Assembly (NCBI GenBank): GCA_003661825.1
Contig: QMWW01000067.1
Span: 1-6,344 of the forward strand
Length of the DNA: 6,344 bases
Origin: Thermoprotei archaeon
GTDB taxonomy: Archaea; Thermoproteota; Thermoprotei_A; Sulfolobales; Desulfurococcaceae
Reading direction: 5' to 3'
Shown in pieces: positions 1 through 5,721 of this stretch (its first letter is position 1; each line of letters opens with the position of its first letter). Made by a program: the position numbers and the translations under genes. Under the pieces are notes generated by a model. The model did no database searches. It was not told the origin of the DNA and saw only the letters and a list, made by a program, of their open reading frames with translations.

Positions 1-520
1 AACCCCGGTAAAGCCTCTGGTAAAGGTAGCGGTTGGTAAGGTAAATGCTCCTGGTGTAATCGAGGGCGACGTATGTACTACCCTTATCGCGGGAGAGGAT
101 GGTAGGGCCCCGGTAATCCTTGTTTACCTCAGAGGAAATAACATTGCTCCTGGTGTACGTAACGACTTAATAGACGCAGCTAGATCCGCGTATAACGGGA
201 AAGCTCTAATCGAAGTTCTGACTAACGATGAACATACAGAAACCGGGATCAAACCGCGTATAACCTATGTTCCGATACAGCGGAGTAAAGAGCTTATTGA
301 AACAGTTAAGGGTTTAGTCGAGGAGTTTAGAGAAGCTAGGGGAGTTACTGGACTAGCTCTCTCTAGTACATATATGGAAGTAGATGTTCTCGGTAAGAGC
401 ACATACAGGCTTTTACATATTCTTAGAAAAGCGTTTCCGCTATCAGCCACTCTTATACCACTATATATCTTCGTACTGTCGCCTATAACAGCGTATACCG
501 TGTTCTCACTAGGCTTCTAG
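1..520 (+). CDS. DUF2070-like archaeal membrane protein, C-terminal part (5' end outside window)
   Basis: An open frame enters from the left edge (first full codon at 2) and ends at TAG 518-520, giving the last 172 residues. The fragment has a soluble part with RGNN at fragment residues 44-47 and the acidic/histidine motif LTNDEHTETG at 73-82, then helical and beta segments with MEVDVLGKS at 125-133. It ends in a hydrophobic stretch (about 145-172) that should be a membrane helix at the extreme C-terminus. From memory, DUF2070 proteins of archaea carry a GNN motif followed by a T-x-D-x-H motif and are membrane proteins of unknown function, so the match is by motif order only and could be wrong. 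The Asp/His motif suggests metal binding, which is inference. The 5' part, start and promoter are not in the window. It converges with the minus-strand tRNA half that follows, with about 23 bp between the stop codon and the GC-rich tail. Confidence 0.6.
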   Translation, partial: TPVKPLVKVAVGKVNAPGVIEGDVCTTLIAGEDGRAPVILVYLRGNNIAPGVRNDLIDAARSAYNGKALIEVLTNDEHTETGIKPRITYVPIQRSKELIETVKGLVEEFREARGVTGLALSSTYMEVDVLGKSTYRLLHILRKAFPLSATLIPLYIFVLSPITAYTVFSLGF

Positions 521-543
521 CATAGTTGACTTAGTAGAATAGT

Positions 544-560
544 GGAGGAGGGGGCCGGCC
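544..560 (-). other. GC-rich 3' tail of the tRNA half, predicted pairing arm for the missing 3' half
   Basis: Directly after the tRNA half, the minus strand reads GGCCGGCCCCCTCCTCC. Known split tRNA halves carry such GC-rich arms, which pair with a complementary leader on the other half and build the bulge-helix-bulge that the splicing endonuclease cuts. The bases between exon and arm (AACT, 564-561 region) could supply the 3-nt bulge, putting the cut near tRNA position 30-32. The arm begins with the palindrome GGCCGGCC (553-560), so two tails could also pair with each other. Pairing with a distant partner is inference, since the partner is outside the window. Confidence 0.6.
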
Positions 561-563
561 AGT

Positions 564-595
564 TCCGCCGCTCTACCAGGCTGAGCTACGGGCCC
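564..595 (-). tRNA. 5' half of a tRNA, probably trans-split tRNA-Lys
   Basis: Read on the minus strand from 595, the sequence fits tRNA positions 1-31: acceptor strand GGGCCCG (595-589), T8 A9, a D stem GCTC/GAGC (586-583 and 573-570) closing loop AGCCTGGTA with G18G19, G26, then GCGGA as the 5' strand of the anticodon stem (568-564). The next bases (A, C, T) cannot be a normal anticodon loop because position 33 would be C rather than T, so the exon must end near position 30-32. What follows is a GC-rich tail. The matching 3' half, with its T arm and CGGGCCC acceptor strand, is not downstream, where the DUF2070-like reading frame lies, nor elsewhere in the window. The 5' half agrees best with archaeal tRNA-Lys as I recall it, including the 9-nt D loop; tRNA-Ile or tRNA-Arg are less likely. 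Trans-split tRNAs are known in Nanoarchaeum, Caldivirga and several Desulfurococcales. A dead remnant of an integration event is the main alternative. Confidence 0.78.
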
Positions 596-623
596 ACACT
601 ACTGTTATTATCCTATAGGTATC

Positions 624-636
624 CCTATTAAAGATA
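624..636 (-). promoter_or_regulatory. Probable TATA box of the tRNA half
   Basis: On the minus strand, ATATCTTTAATAG lies about 35 bases upstream of the first tRNA base. A TATA box centred near 630 predicts initiation near 604, leaving a leader of under 10 nt for RNase P to remove. The spacing suits a live gene rather than a dead fragment. A perfect inverted repeat, ATAGG-TATC-CCTAT (615-628), overlaps this region. Confidence 0.5.
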
Positions 637-647
637 TCCTGGTATGG

Positions 648-660
648 GTATATTTAAAAT
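648..660 (+). promoter_or_regulatory. TATA box of the TATA-binding protein gene
   Basis: GTATATTTAAAAT is a strong archaeal TATA box. Initiation is expected about 25 bases downstream, near 678-682, giving a leader of about 20 nt before the TTG start at 701. It lies under 20 bp from the oppositely directed TATA box of the tRNA half, so two preinitiation complexes would crowd one another. Confidence 0.7.
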
Positions 661-687
661 ATTCACTCATCTTACTATAAAATGCGT

Positions 688-695
688 GGGGGTGG
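688..695 (+). promoter_or_regulatory. Ribosome binding site that fixes the TTG start of tbp
   Basis: GGGGGTGG sits 5 nt before TTG 701. The only ATG further upstream in this frame (644) precedes the TATA box and would not be in the transcript, so the site decides the start. Confidence 0.75.
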
Positions 696-700
696 CTAAT

Positions 701-1279
701 TTGAGCATTACGGGCTTCGAGCCAAAGCCTTCGGTTAAGATCGAAAATATAGTGGCAACCGTTATACTGGATCAGATGCTAGATACGGATTTAATAGAAG
801 AGAAGATACCGGATGTAACCTATCAGCCAGATCAATTTCCTGGTTTAGTGCTAAGGCTCGAAAAACCTAAGACTACAGCTCTAATATTTAAGTCTGGTAA
901 AATGGTTGTAACCGGGGCTAAGAGCACTGCACAGCTAATAGATGTTGTGAAGAAGATTATAAGGCTTTTAAAAAAGGCTGGCATAAAGATAGTGTCGAAG
1001 CCTAGGATACAGATACAGAACATAGTTGCTTCAGGCGATATAGGAGCGTTAGTTAACTTAGAGAGAGCCGCTTATTTACTCGAAGATAGCATGTATGAGC
1101 CAGAGCAGTTTCCGGGTTTAATTCATAGAATGAGGGATCCACGCGTAGTCCTCCTAATATTCAGTAGTGGTAAAATGGTTATTACGGGGGCTAAGGAAGA
1201 AAGTGAAGTTGAGAGAGCAGTAGTTAATACAGCGAAGAAGCTAAAAGAGCTTGGATGCTTAATACCGAAGGGGGTTTAA
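701..1279 (+). CDS. tbp: TATA-binding protein (TBP), general transcription factor
   Basis: TBP binds the TATA box, bends it and recruits TFB and RNA polymerase at archaeal promoters. With the TTG start the protein has 192 residues, normal for archaea. It shows the two-fold repeat that forms the saddle. Repeat one runs from about residue 14 with IENIVA, PDQFPGLVLRL (43-53) and IFKSGKMVVTGAKS (62-75). Repeat two has IQNIVAS (from about 105), PEQFPGLIHRM (134-144) and LIFSSGKMVITGAKEE (152-167). The sequence is very close to the Sulfolobus protein as I remember it, but ends in IPKGV and lacks that protein's acidic C-terminal tail. A 211-residue version from ATG 644 would add 19 residues not typical of the family and would begin upstream of the TATA box, so it is rejected. 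The gene is divergent from the tRNA half. The next gene, 120 bp downstream on the same strand, has no clear promoter of its own and may be co-transcribed. Confidence 0.98.
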   Translation: MSITGFEPKPSVKIENIVATVILDQMLDTDLIEEKIPDVTYQPDQFPGLVLRLEKPKTTALIFKSGKMVVTGAKSTAQLIDVVKKIIRLLKKAGIKIVSKPRIQIQNIVASGDIGALVNLERAAYLLEDSMYEPEQFPGLIHRMRDPRVVLLIFSSGKMVITGAKEESEVERAVVNTAKKLKELGCLIPKGV

Positions 1280-1289
1280 ACAAGACGCT

Positions 1290-1350
1290 GTAGATGATGA
1301 AGTGGGCAGCATACGACTAAATGGATGAAGAGCCCAGCACTCACTCTGAT
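1290..1350 (+). ncRNA. Candidate C/D box sRNA just after tbp
   Basis: Starting 11 bases after the tbp stop there is a C box-like ATGATGA (1294-1300), a degenerate D'-like CTAA (1317-1320), a C'-like GGATGA (1323-1328) and a D box CTGA (1345-1348). Both C-to-D' and C'-to-D gaps are 16 bases. A T run (1356-1360) follows and could end the transcript. C/D sRNAs guide 2'-O-methylation of rRNA and tRNA, and crenarchaea often place them at gene ends. Against it: the D' box is poor, the usual guide gaps are nearer 12, and I see no clear terminal stem. I could not match the guides, which would lie just upstream of each D box, to an rRNA position. Confidence 0.28.
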
Positions 1351-1400
1351 CCCCGTTTTTCTCCATTGATCTCTCCTATCGAGATACGGGGATTCCGTAT
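1349..1400 (+). promoter_or_regulatory. Alternative hairpins over the ribosome binding site and start of the 145-aa gene
   Basis: Fold A: ATCCCCGT (1349-1356) pairs perfectly with ACGGGGAT (1386-1393), stacked on an inner hairpin ATCTC (1369-1373) with GAGAT (1381-1385). This covers the only G-rich ribosome binding site, GGGGA (1388-1392). Fold B: ATACGG (1384-1389) pairs with CCGTAT (1395-1400) around loop GGATT, taking in the first base of the TTG start. The two folds share bases and exclude each other. They could control translation, or the second could be a DNA operator. A T run at 1356-1360 lies in the bulge of fold A. Function is inference; the complementarity is exact. Confidence 0.4.
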
Positions 1401-1837
1401 TGTTTATAGAAGGGCTACTAGTAGTTCTTGATCTAGACGAATTCGGGGATTTTATGAAAGAGAGAGGCTGGGATCCGTATAGACCAAACATAGTTACAGG
1501 TACTCTTACTTCTCTAGTCGAAGCCTTTGCTAGGAAATGGCGCGGTGTAGTAGTTTATGGGTTAGACCACGAAAGAGGGACTGAGGAAGCAGTTATTGAG
1601 ATCCCGTATGGATACGAGAGACTTGAAGCAATCGTAAAAGACCTTGAGGAGATCAAGAGAGAAGTGAATAAATATGGAGCTTCTATATCCATAGTAGCTC
1701 TAAGAGAACTCGTCTACCCGGTTCCAGCTAGGAACAGGAGAGAAGCCTATTACGGTACGCCTGGTAGGAGGCGTGCACTAAAAATACTTAGAAGCATTAA
1801 GAGAGCTGGTGGCAACAAAATAGTTGTTATAGCTTAG
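1400..1837 (+). CDS. Uncharacterised 145-aa protein, possibly palm-domain (nucleotidyl cyclase-like)
   Basis: I do not recognise this gene with certainty. TTG 1400 is the earliest possible start, since an in-frame TGA lies at 1367-1369, and GGGGA (1388-1392) is 7 nt upstream. The protein is soluble and charged. It opens with a hydrophobic strand carrying LDLDEFGDF (residues 10-18), followed by a helix, a strand pair around WRGVVVYGLDHERGTEEAVIEIP (about 48-70), a long charged helix (75-92), a strand ASISIVAL, and a basic C-terminal part ending GGNKIVVIA. A beta strand with D-x-D-x-F, then helix, then a beta hairpin with an acidic turn, recalls the palm fold of nucleotidyl cyclases and archaeal GTP cyclohydrolase III, but the second acidic pair is not a clean GGDE-type motif. 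That reading is tentative. It follows tbp on the same strand without an evident TATA box and ends tail-to-tail with htpX, only 3 bp apart. Confidence 0.8.
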   Translation: MFIEGLLVVLDLDEFGDFMKERGWDPYRPNIVTGTLTSLVEAFARKWRGVVVYGLDHERGTEEAVIEIPYGYERLEAIVKDLEEIKREVNKYGASISIVALRELVYPVPARNRREAYYGTPGRRRALKILRSIKRAGGNKIVVIA

Positions 1838-1840
1838 AGT

Positions 1841-2983
1841 CTAGGGTTTAACTCTTTCAATAACTACTCTATCTAGGAAAGCCAGCCTCTTAGGTATTGG
1901 TGGGTGACTGCTAAGAAGCTCTACAGCTGGATGTACTTTCCGCCGCTTTATCTCTTCGATAGCTTTGTCTACATCTATGTGTCTATCTAATCTATCTAAT
2001 CCATGGTAGCCGTAGTAGCGTATATATGGCACTAGTGGATTAGCTAGCGCGTCTAATAGTGCGTAGATAAACAGCGTTCTAAGCTTGCTCTCTCGTATAT
2101 ACTCCTGCGCTCTCTCGTATCTATCATAGTACAGGTACAGCTTAGCTAGTGCTCTCTGCATATTCTTGTTACCAGCAACTAGTGCTCCATGGGCGTCTGC
2201 ATAGTATTCTCTCAGCCTACTGAACGCTAAGACTAGGATCTGGAGTATAAAGCTAAGTACTATAGCTCCTATGCCTACGAGTAGAACTGGTAATCCTCCC
2301 CCTCCTCTCCTATCTTTACTACTAGCCGCTCCTCCTAGTAATCCAGCTCTGATCAGCACTATACCTAGATAGTACAGCACGCTGGGTATTATTCCTAGTA
2401 AGAGCATTATTACCGTGTCTTTGTGTCTATGATGACCTAGCTCGTGCCCGATAACAGCTTCTAGCTCTTTCTGATTAACGATCTTAAGCATTCCCGTGGT
2501 TATAGCCACGTATTTTCCAGTAATGAAGTTGCCGTAGGCAAAGGCGTTTGGAGGACCGCGTACTATAACTGCTTTCGGGGGCTTCTTTATCCCCGCTCTA
2601 CTAGCTACACGGTTAACTATCTCCTGTAGCTCGTAGCTGTACTCTGCCCCGTACATTAGATTTATCATGTAAGGCGATACTAGGTATGTGAATACGTTCA
2701 TTATGACTATGAATAGCACTAATCCCCATACAAAACCTAGCGTAAGCCCCGATACCTGTACCAGGATCCACGATATTATGAAGATCCCTGCCAGACCACT
2801 TACCAGTATAGTAGCCATAGCTATAGCCATTGATGAGTATAGCGAGAATTTGTTTGTAAGCTTCTTAGCTACTCGTGGAGCTATGATGGAGGCTATGAAT
2901 AGCAAAGCTGCATAGCCTACAGCATAGGCTACAATCATCGCTATCATTGTCAGGGGATCATATATCCACAACCACCAGAGCAT
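1841..2983 (-). CDS. htpX: HtpX-like M48 family membrane zinc metalloprotease
   Basis: HtpX proteases sit in the cytoplasmic membrane with the active site on the cytosolic side and degrade damaged membrane proteins. The 380-residue protein has hydrophobic segments at about 12-35, 52-75 and 81-105. The catalytic motif HELGH is at 180-184 (VIGHELGHHRHKD); H180 and H184 bind zinc, E181 is catalytic, and E259 in LREYYAD is the expected third ligand. Two more membrane segments follow, at about 191-213 and 231-254. SHPP at 359-362 is the usual family C-terminal motif. It is longer than bacterial HtpX (about 290), mainly through a glycine/basic loop (217-230) and a C-terminal extension of about 100 residues. 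The ATG start has a ribosome binding site GGTGGT (2994-2989) at 5 nt. It lies 64 bp after the second permease; GTTATAAC near 3035-3042 could be a separate TATA box, so membership of the exporter operon is uncertain. Confidence 0.95.
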   Translation of the reverse strand: MLWWLWIYDPLTMIAMIVAYAVGYAALLFIASIIAPRVAKKLTNKFSLYSSMAIAMATILVSGLAGIFIISWILVQVSGLTLGFVWGLVLFIVIMNVFTYLVSPYMINLMYGAEYSYELQEIVNRVASRAGIKKPPKAVIVRGPPNAFAYGNFITGKYVAITTGMLKIVNQKELEAVIGHELGHHRHKDTVIMLLLGIIPSVLYYLGIVLIRAGLLGGAASSKDRRGGGGLPVLLVGIGAIVLSFILQILVLAFSRLREYYADAHGALVAGNKNMQRALAKLYLYYDRYERAQEYIRESKLRTLFIYALLDALANPLVPYIRYYGYHGLDRLDRHIDVDKAIEEIKRRKVHPAVELLSSHPPIPKRLAFLDRVVIERVKP

Positions 2984-3047
2984 AGGATACCACCAGTTAC
3001 TAGATGCACGTTACTATAATACTTGTAGTAGGGGGTTATAACACCAA

Positions 3048-3857
3048 CTACCACATAGCGGTTGCGCGCACTCCTTCGCGTAGGATCTTCTTGAGCTGAT
3101 ACCTGAAGTATGCAATAGCCAGCGCTAGAAAAGCTAATGCATACACGTACCCCCTGAACAATAGTTCAGATATATCCATTACAGGGGTTAAGCCCAGCAT
3201 AGAATACCTTATAGCTTCTGCTGGGTAGCTGAAGGGTGTTGCTAGCGCAAATGTGCGTAGAGCATAGGGTAGTCTGCTGAGAGGAGCTAATCCTCCCGTA
3301 GCCATTGGTAGTATAAAGCTTATGATCTCCATTACGAACCCGGTTGTGCCGCTCGATATAACCGTTCCACCTAGTATGAGTGCGTAAGCAACTAATACCG
3401 TTAGAAGCATGGCGAAGCCTGCGAGGAATACTAGGCTATCAGCAATAACTATTTGTGGAGGCCCCCATAAGAGAGACAATGTAGCATAGTTTATCAGCAG
3501 TGCCGCACCAAGCCAGATCATGGATACAGGCATTATTCCTAGGTAGTGCGGTAGAAAGCCGCTTCCACTTGCAATATAGTACTCTAGCATACCTCTGTTA
3601 ATCATCCACCGTAGCTCTGCAGCCCAATCCCACGTAGCTATGCTGTAGAACATGAAGATCAGGATAGCAGTGAATCCATAAGTAGCTATATCTGTTGTAC
3701 TATGCCCTGGATCCACGAAGAGAGACATAGGTGCTATGAATAGAACTATCCAGAGGGAGAACCCTATAAACCCGTAGATAAAGCCTTTGCTCCTAACCAG
3801 CTCCGATACAGCATATGCTTTAAAAACTGCATAAGCCCTTCTAATCAGTTTTAACAC
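3048..3857 (-). CDS. ABC-2 type exporter permease (second membrane subunit)
   Basis: This 269-residue integral membrane protein has about six hydrophobic segments (near 26-46, 58-77, 105-128, 138-166, 172-190 and 234-252). Before the last segment is a conserved-looking ABC-2 stretch, MATGGLAPLSRLP then ATPFSYPAEAIRYSMLG (about 185-222), typical of permeases in NatAB/Drr-like exporters. It should pair with the other permease and the ATPase to form a heteromeric exporter in the cytoplasmic membrane. The start is GTG at 3857, inside the end of the preceding permease gene (17-base overlap), with GGTGA 6 nt upstream, so translation is probably coupled. The sequence differs clearly from the first permease, so this is not a recent duplication. 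The substrate cannot be told from the sequence. Confidence 0.88.
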   Translation of the reverse strand: MLKLIRRAYAVFKAYAVSELVRSKGFIYGFIGFSLWIVLFIAPMSLFVDPGHSTTDIATYGFTAILIFMFYSIATWDWAAELRWMINRGMLEYYIASGSGFLPHYLGIMPVSMIWLGAALLINYATLSLLWGPPQIVIADSLVFLAGFAMLLTVLVAYALILGGTVISSGTTGFVMEIISFILPMATGGLAPLSRLPYALRTFALATPFSYPAEAIRYSMLGLTPVMDISELLFRGYVYALAFLALAIAYFRYQLKKILREGVRATAMW

Positions 3858-4641
3858 CTTCTCTCACCTTCTTCTTCTCCCAGTACAGTATGCTCTTATT
3901 ACCGCCTGGAGCGTACAGTACTGCTAAGGCTATTGCCAAAGCTATTAAGATGTAAAAGTTGCTAAGCTCTCCTCTGAGCATGTTATGGATTACCTCTACT
4001 ATATGCGATGATGGAATAAGAGAGCTTAGAACATAGCCGATCAGCGGCATATAGATCCTTGGATAGTACGCTCCGAGCAGGATCATGACGAGGGGCCTAA
4101 CTATGTTAAGCACTCTCCAGCTCTCTCCAATGGTGTGAACCAAGCCAGCTATCACCATAGCTAGTGTAATCATGGTTAGGCATCCAAGCGTTATTAACCC
4201 CATTACTACTAGTCCCGACAAAAGCCCTTCAAGCCCATAGTACGCTGTATACACTGGGATAATGCTAGTAAACCCCATGACTATTAATGCTGTAAGCCTA
4301 GGTATAGGTATAGCTAGGTAGAGCTTTAGCCTACTTACAGGCGATGCTATAATATATGGAAGAGTTCCTATGAAGGTATCGCTGAGAGGTCTCCAGAGGA
4401 CATCATCTACACTGGCTAAGACCGACATAACTGTATAGCTAGCCGTAATCATGAAGATAACTGGGTCGACGCCTATCCTCCTGCTAAAAATTTCTGCAGA
4501 ACCCATTGTATACCCGAAGAACAGGGTAAAGCCTGCGAAGAGGTAGGGGTATAGAATCATAGCTATAAGCGCGGATCTCCTCCTGATCATCTCGCTGTAG
4601 ACTAGCTTGTACTCAGCTCTCAATATGCTGTAGAAGCTCAT
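3841..4641 (-). CDS. ABC-2 type exporter permease (first membrane subunit)
   Basis: The product has 266 residues: a short cytosolic N-terminus with RAEYKLVYSEMIRRRSAL (8-25), about six hydrophobic segments (near 25-45, 58-77, 107-130, 138-168, 179-207 and 229-244) and a basic tail (WEKKKVREGVKTD). Length and topology fit ABC-2 permeases. It starts ATG 4641, immediately after the ATPase stop (TAG-ATG abut), with GGAGG (4652-4648) 5 nt upstream inside the ATPase gene, and its own 3' end overlaps the second permease. Tight packing makes co-translation and one complex very likely. The substrate is unknown; lipids, antibiotics, peptides or ions are all handled by relatives. Confidence 0.87.
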   Translation of the reverse strand: MSFYSILRAEYKLVYSEMIRRRSALIAMILYPYLFAGFTLFFGYTMGSAEIFSRRIGVDPVIFMITASYTVMSVLASVDDVLWRPLSDTFIGTLPYIIASPVSRLKLYLAIPIPRLTALIVMGFTSIIPVYTAYYGLEGLLSGLVVMGLITLGCLTMITLAMVIAGLVHTIGESWRVLNIVRPLVMILLGAYYPRIYMPLIGYVLSSLIPSSHIVEVIHNMLRGELSNFYILIALAIALAVLYAPGGNKSILYWEKKKVREGVKTD

Positions 4642-5640
4642 CTAGGCCTCCCTGCTAAAGTATATGAATACGTCTTCTAGAGTGGGTTCTTCGACTCTAA
4701 TAGAGACTATGTCGTATCCATTACGTACAAACTTCTTGAGGAGGTCTCCTAGGATCTCCTCGGGTTTTTCCACGTACACGCGTATAGTGTGGAGATCGCT
4801 GGCTTCAGTCTTAACCTCGTACTTCACATTGTAGTCTGCGATGAGACCTCTAACCTTCTTATTTCCTCTGACGACTAGATTGACTACTTTCAACATAGGT
4901 ACCCGTGACTTTAGTTCTTCGGGCGTCCCCTCGGCTACTATAGTGCCTTTATTGATCAGCAATATTCTGTCGCAGACCATCTCTGCTTCAAACATGTTAT
5001 GTGTAGTGTAGAGTATAGCCTTCCCCTCTTTACGGGCCAAGTCTTTGACTAGATCCCTTATTTTACGCGCACTGGGCGGGTCTAAGCCTAGCGTTGGTTC
5101 ATCGAGTAGCAAGACTGGTGCATCTCTTAGGAGGGCGCGGGCTAGGCTGAGCCTAGCCTTCATGCCGAGGCTATATTCTTCGAACAGCTTGTAATCAGCT
5201 CCTAGTTTATCTAGCTCTAAGAGCTTAACTAAGTAGTTTATCCTCTCCCTAGCTCTACGCGGTTCAAGACCATATAGTGCAGCGAAGTACTCGAGGTTTT
5301 CGCGACCGCTTAGTTTACCGTAGAAGCCCTTCTCGACTGTAAGCATAATCCCTATCCTCTCCCTTACCTTGTTCGGCTCTTTGACTACGCTGTATCCATC
5401 GATAAGCGCCTCTCCACGGTCGGGTAGTAGGAGCGTAGCCAGTATCTTTATGGTAGTAGTCTTGCCTGCACCGTTAGGGCCTAAAAGCCCCACTACCTCT
5501 CCATACCTTACCTTAAAGCTTATCCCACGTAGAGCCTCTACTACCTCTATGTGCGACTTGAGGAACCTAATCCTCTTCTTAACTCTATAGGTTTTAGCCA
5601 AGTCTTCGACTACGATAGCTTCTCCCAAAAAATACTGCAC
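4642..5640 (-). CDS. ABC-2 exporter ATP-binding protein (DrrA/NatA/CcmA type)
   Basis: This ATPase powers the two permeases encoded directly downstream. In its 332 residues are Walker A GPNGAGKT (54-61), signature YSLGMKARLSL (156-166), Walker B VLLLDEPT (176-183), D-loop LGLD (184-187) and H-loop His214. A C-terminal domain (about 235-332) with PTLEDVF near the end is typical of the DrrA-like group. The Q-loop position reads IGIMLTVEKGFY (96-107), with Thr where Gln is usual; I recall the same variation in other NatA-like proteins, so it need not mean loss of activity. An extra segment, VKKRIRFLKSHIEVVEAL (20-37), precedes the core. The start is GTG 5640 without a Shine-Dalgarno, so the mRNA may be leaderless; a weak AT-rich box (CCATAAGTAA, near 5674-5665) is at suitable distance. 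Confidence 0.95.
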   Translation of the reverse strand: MQYFLGEAIVVEDLAKTYRVKKRIRFLKSHIEVVEALRGISFKVRYGEVVGLLGPNGAGKTTTIKILATLLLPDRGEALIDGYSVVKEPNKVRERIGIMLTVEKGFYGKLSGRENLEYFAALYGLEPRRARERINYLVKLLELDKLGADYKLFEEYSLGMKARLSLARALLRDAPVLLLDEPTLGLDPPSARKIRDLVKDLARKEGKAILYTTHNMFEAEMVCDRILLINKGTIVAEGTPEELKSRVPMLKVVNLVVRGNKKVRGLIADYNVKYEVKTEASDLHTIRVYVEKPEEILGDLLKKFVRNGYDIVSIRVEEPTLEDVFIYFSREA

Positions 5641-5721
5641 CTTGTTAGGTTCTGGTGACCGTAGTTACTTATGGTATAGGGTAGATAGTACTAATAATGA
5701 TTGCTTACAAATTGTGATTCA

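Noticed and set aside
265..450. Minus-strand open frame of 61 codons
   Set aside because: Antisense shadow of the DUF2070-like frame; no start signals.
1..540. A 3' tRNA half or intron-containing tRNA continuing downstream of the 5' half
   Set aside because: No T-arm consensus and no CGGGCCC acceptor strand on the minus strand; the region is the coding end of the DUF2070-like gene.
544..600. tRNA remnant of an integrated element (attachment site)
   Set aside because: Integrase footprints normally keep the 3' part of a tRNA; here only the 5' part is present, with a promoter and a GC-rich arm. It remains the main alternative if no partner half exists.
644..700. 19-codon N-terminal extension of TBP from ATG 644
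   Set aside because: The ATG lies upstream of the TATA box (648-660) and has no family-like sequence; TTG 701 has a well-spaced ribosome binding site.
832..1023. Minus-strand open frame of 63 codons
   Set aside because: Antisense shadow of tbp.
1276..1491. Minus-strand open frame of 71 codons over the tbp spacer
   Set aside because: It overlaps the start of the 145-aa gene antisense, has no promoter or ribosome binding site that I can see, and its sequence looks random.
2088..2121. Direct repeat GCTCTCTCGTAT, two copies about 22 bases apart
   Set aside because: It lies within htpX and is read in two frames (YERA and IRES); it is a chance product of similar codons, with only two copies.
2688..2915. 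Plus-strand open frame of 75 codons
   Set aside because: Antisense shadow of the membrane segments of htpX.
5369..5590. Plus-strand open frame of 73 codons
   Set aside because: It is the reverse of the Walker A region of the ABC ATPase, a familiar false gene.
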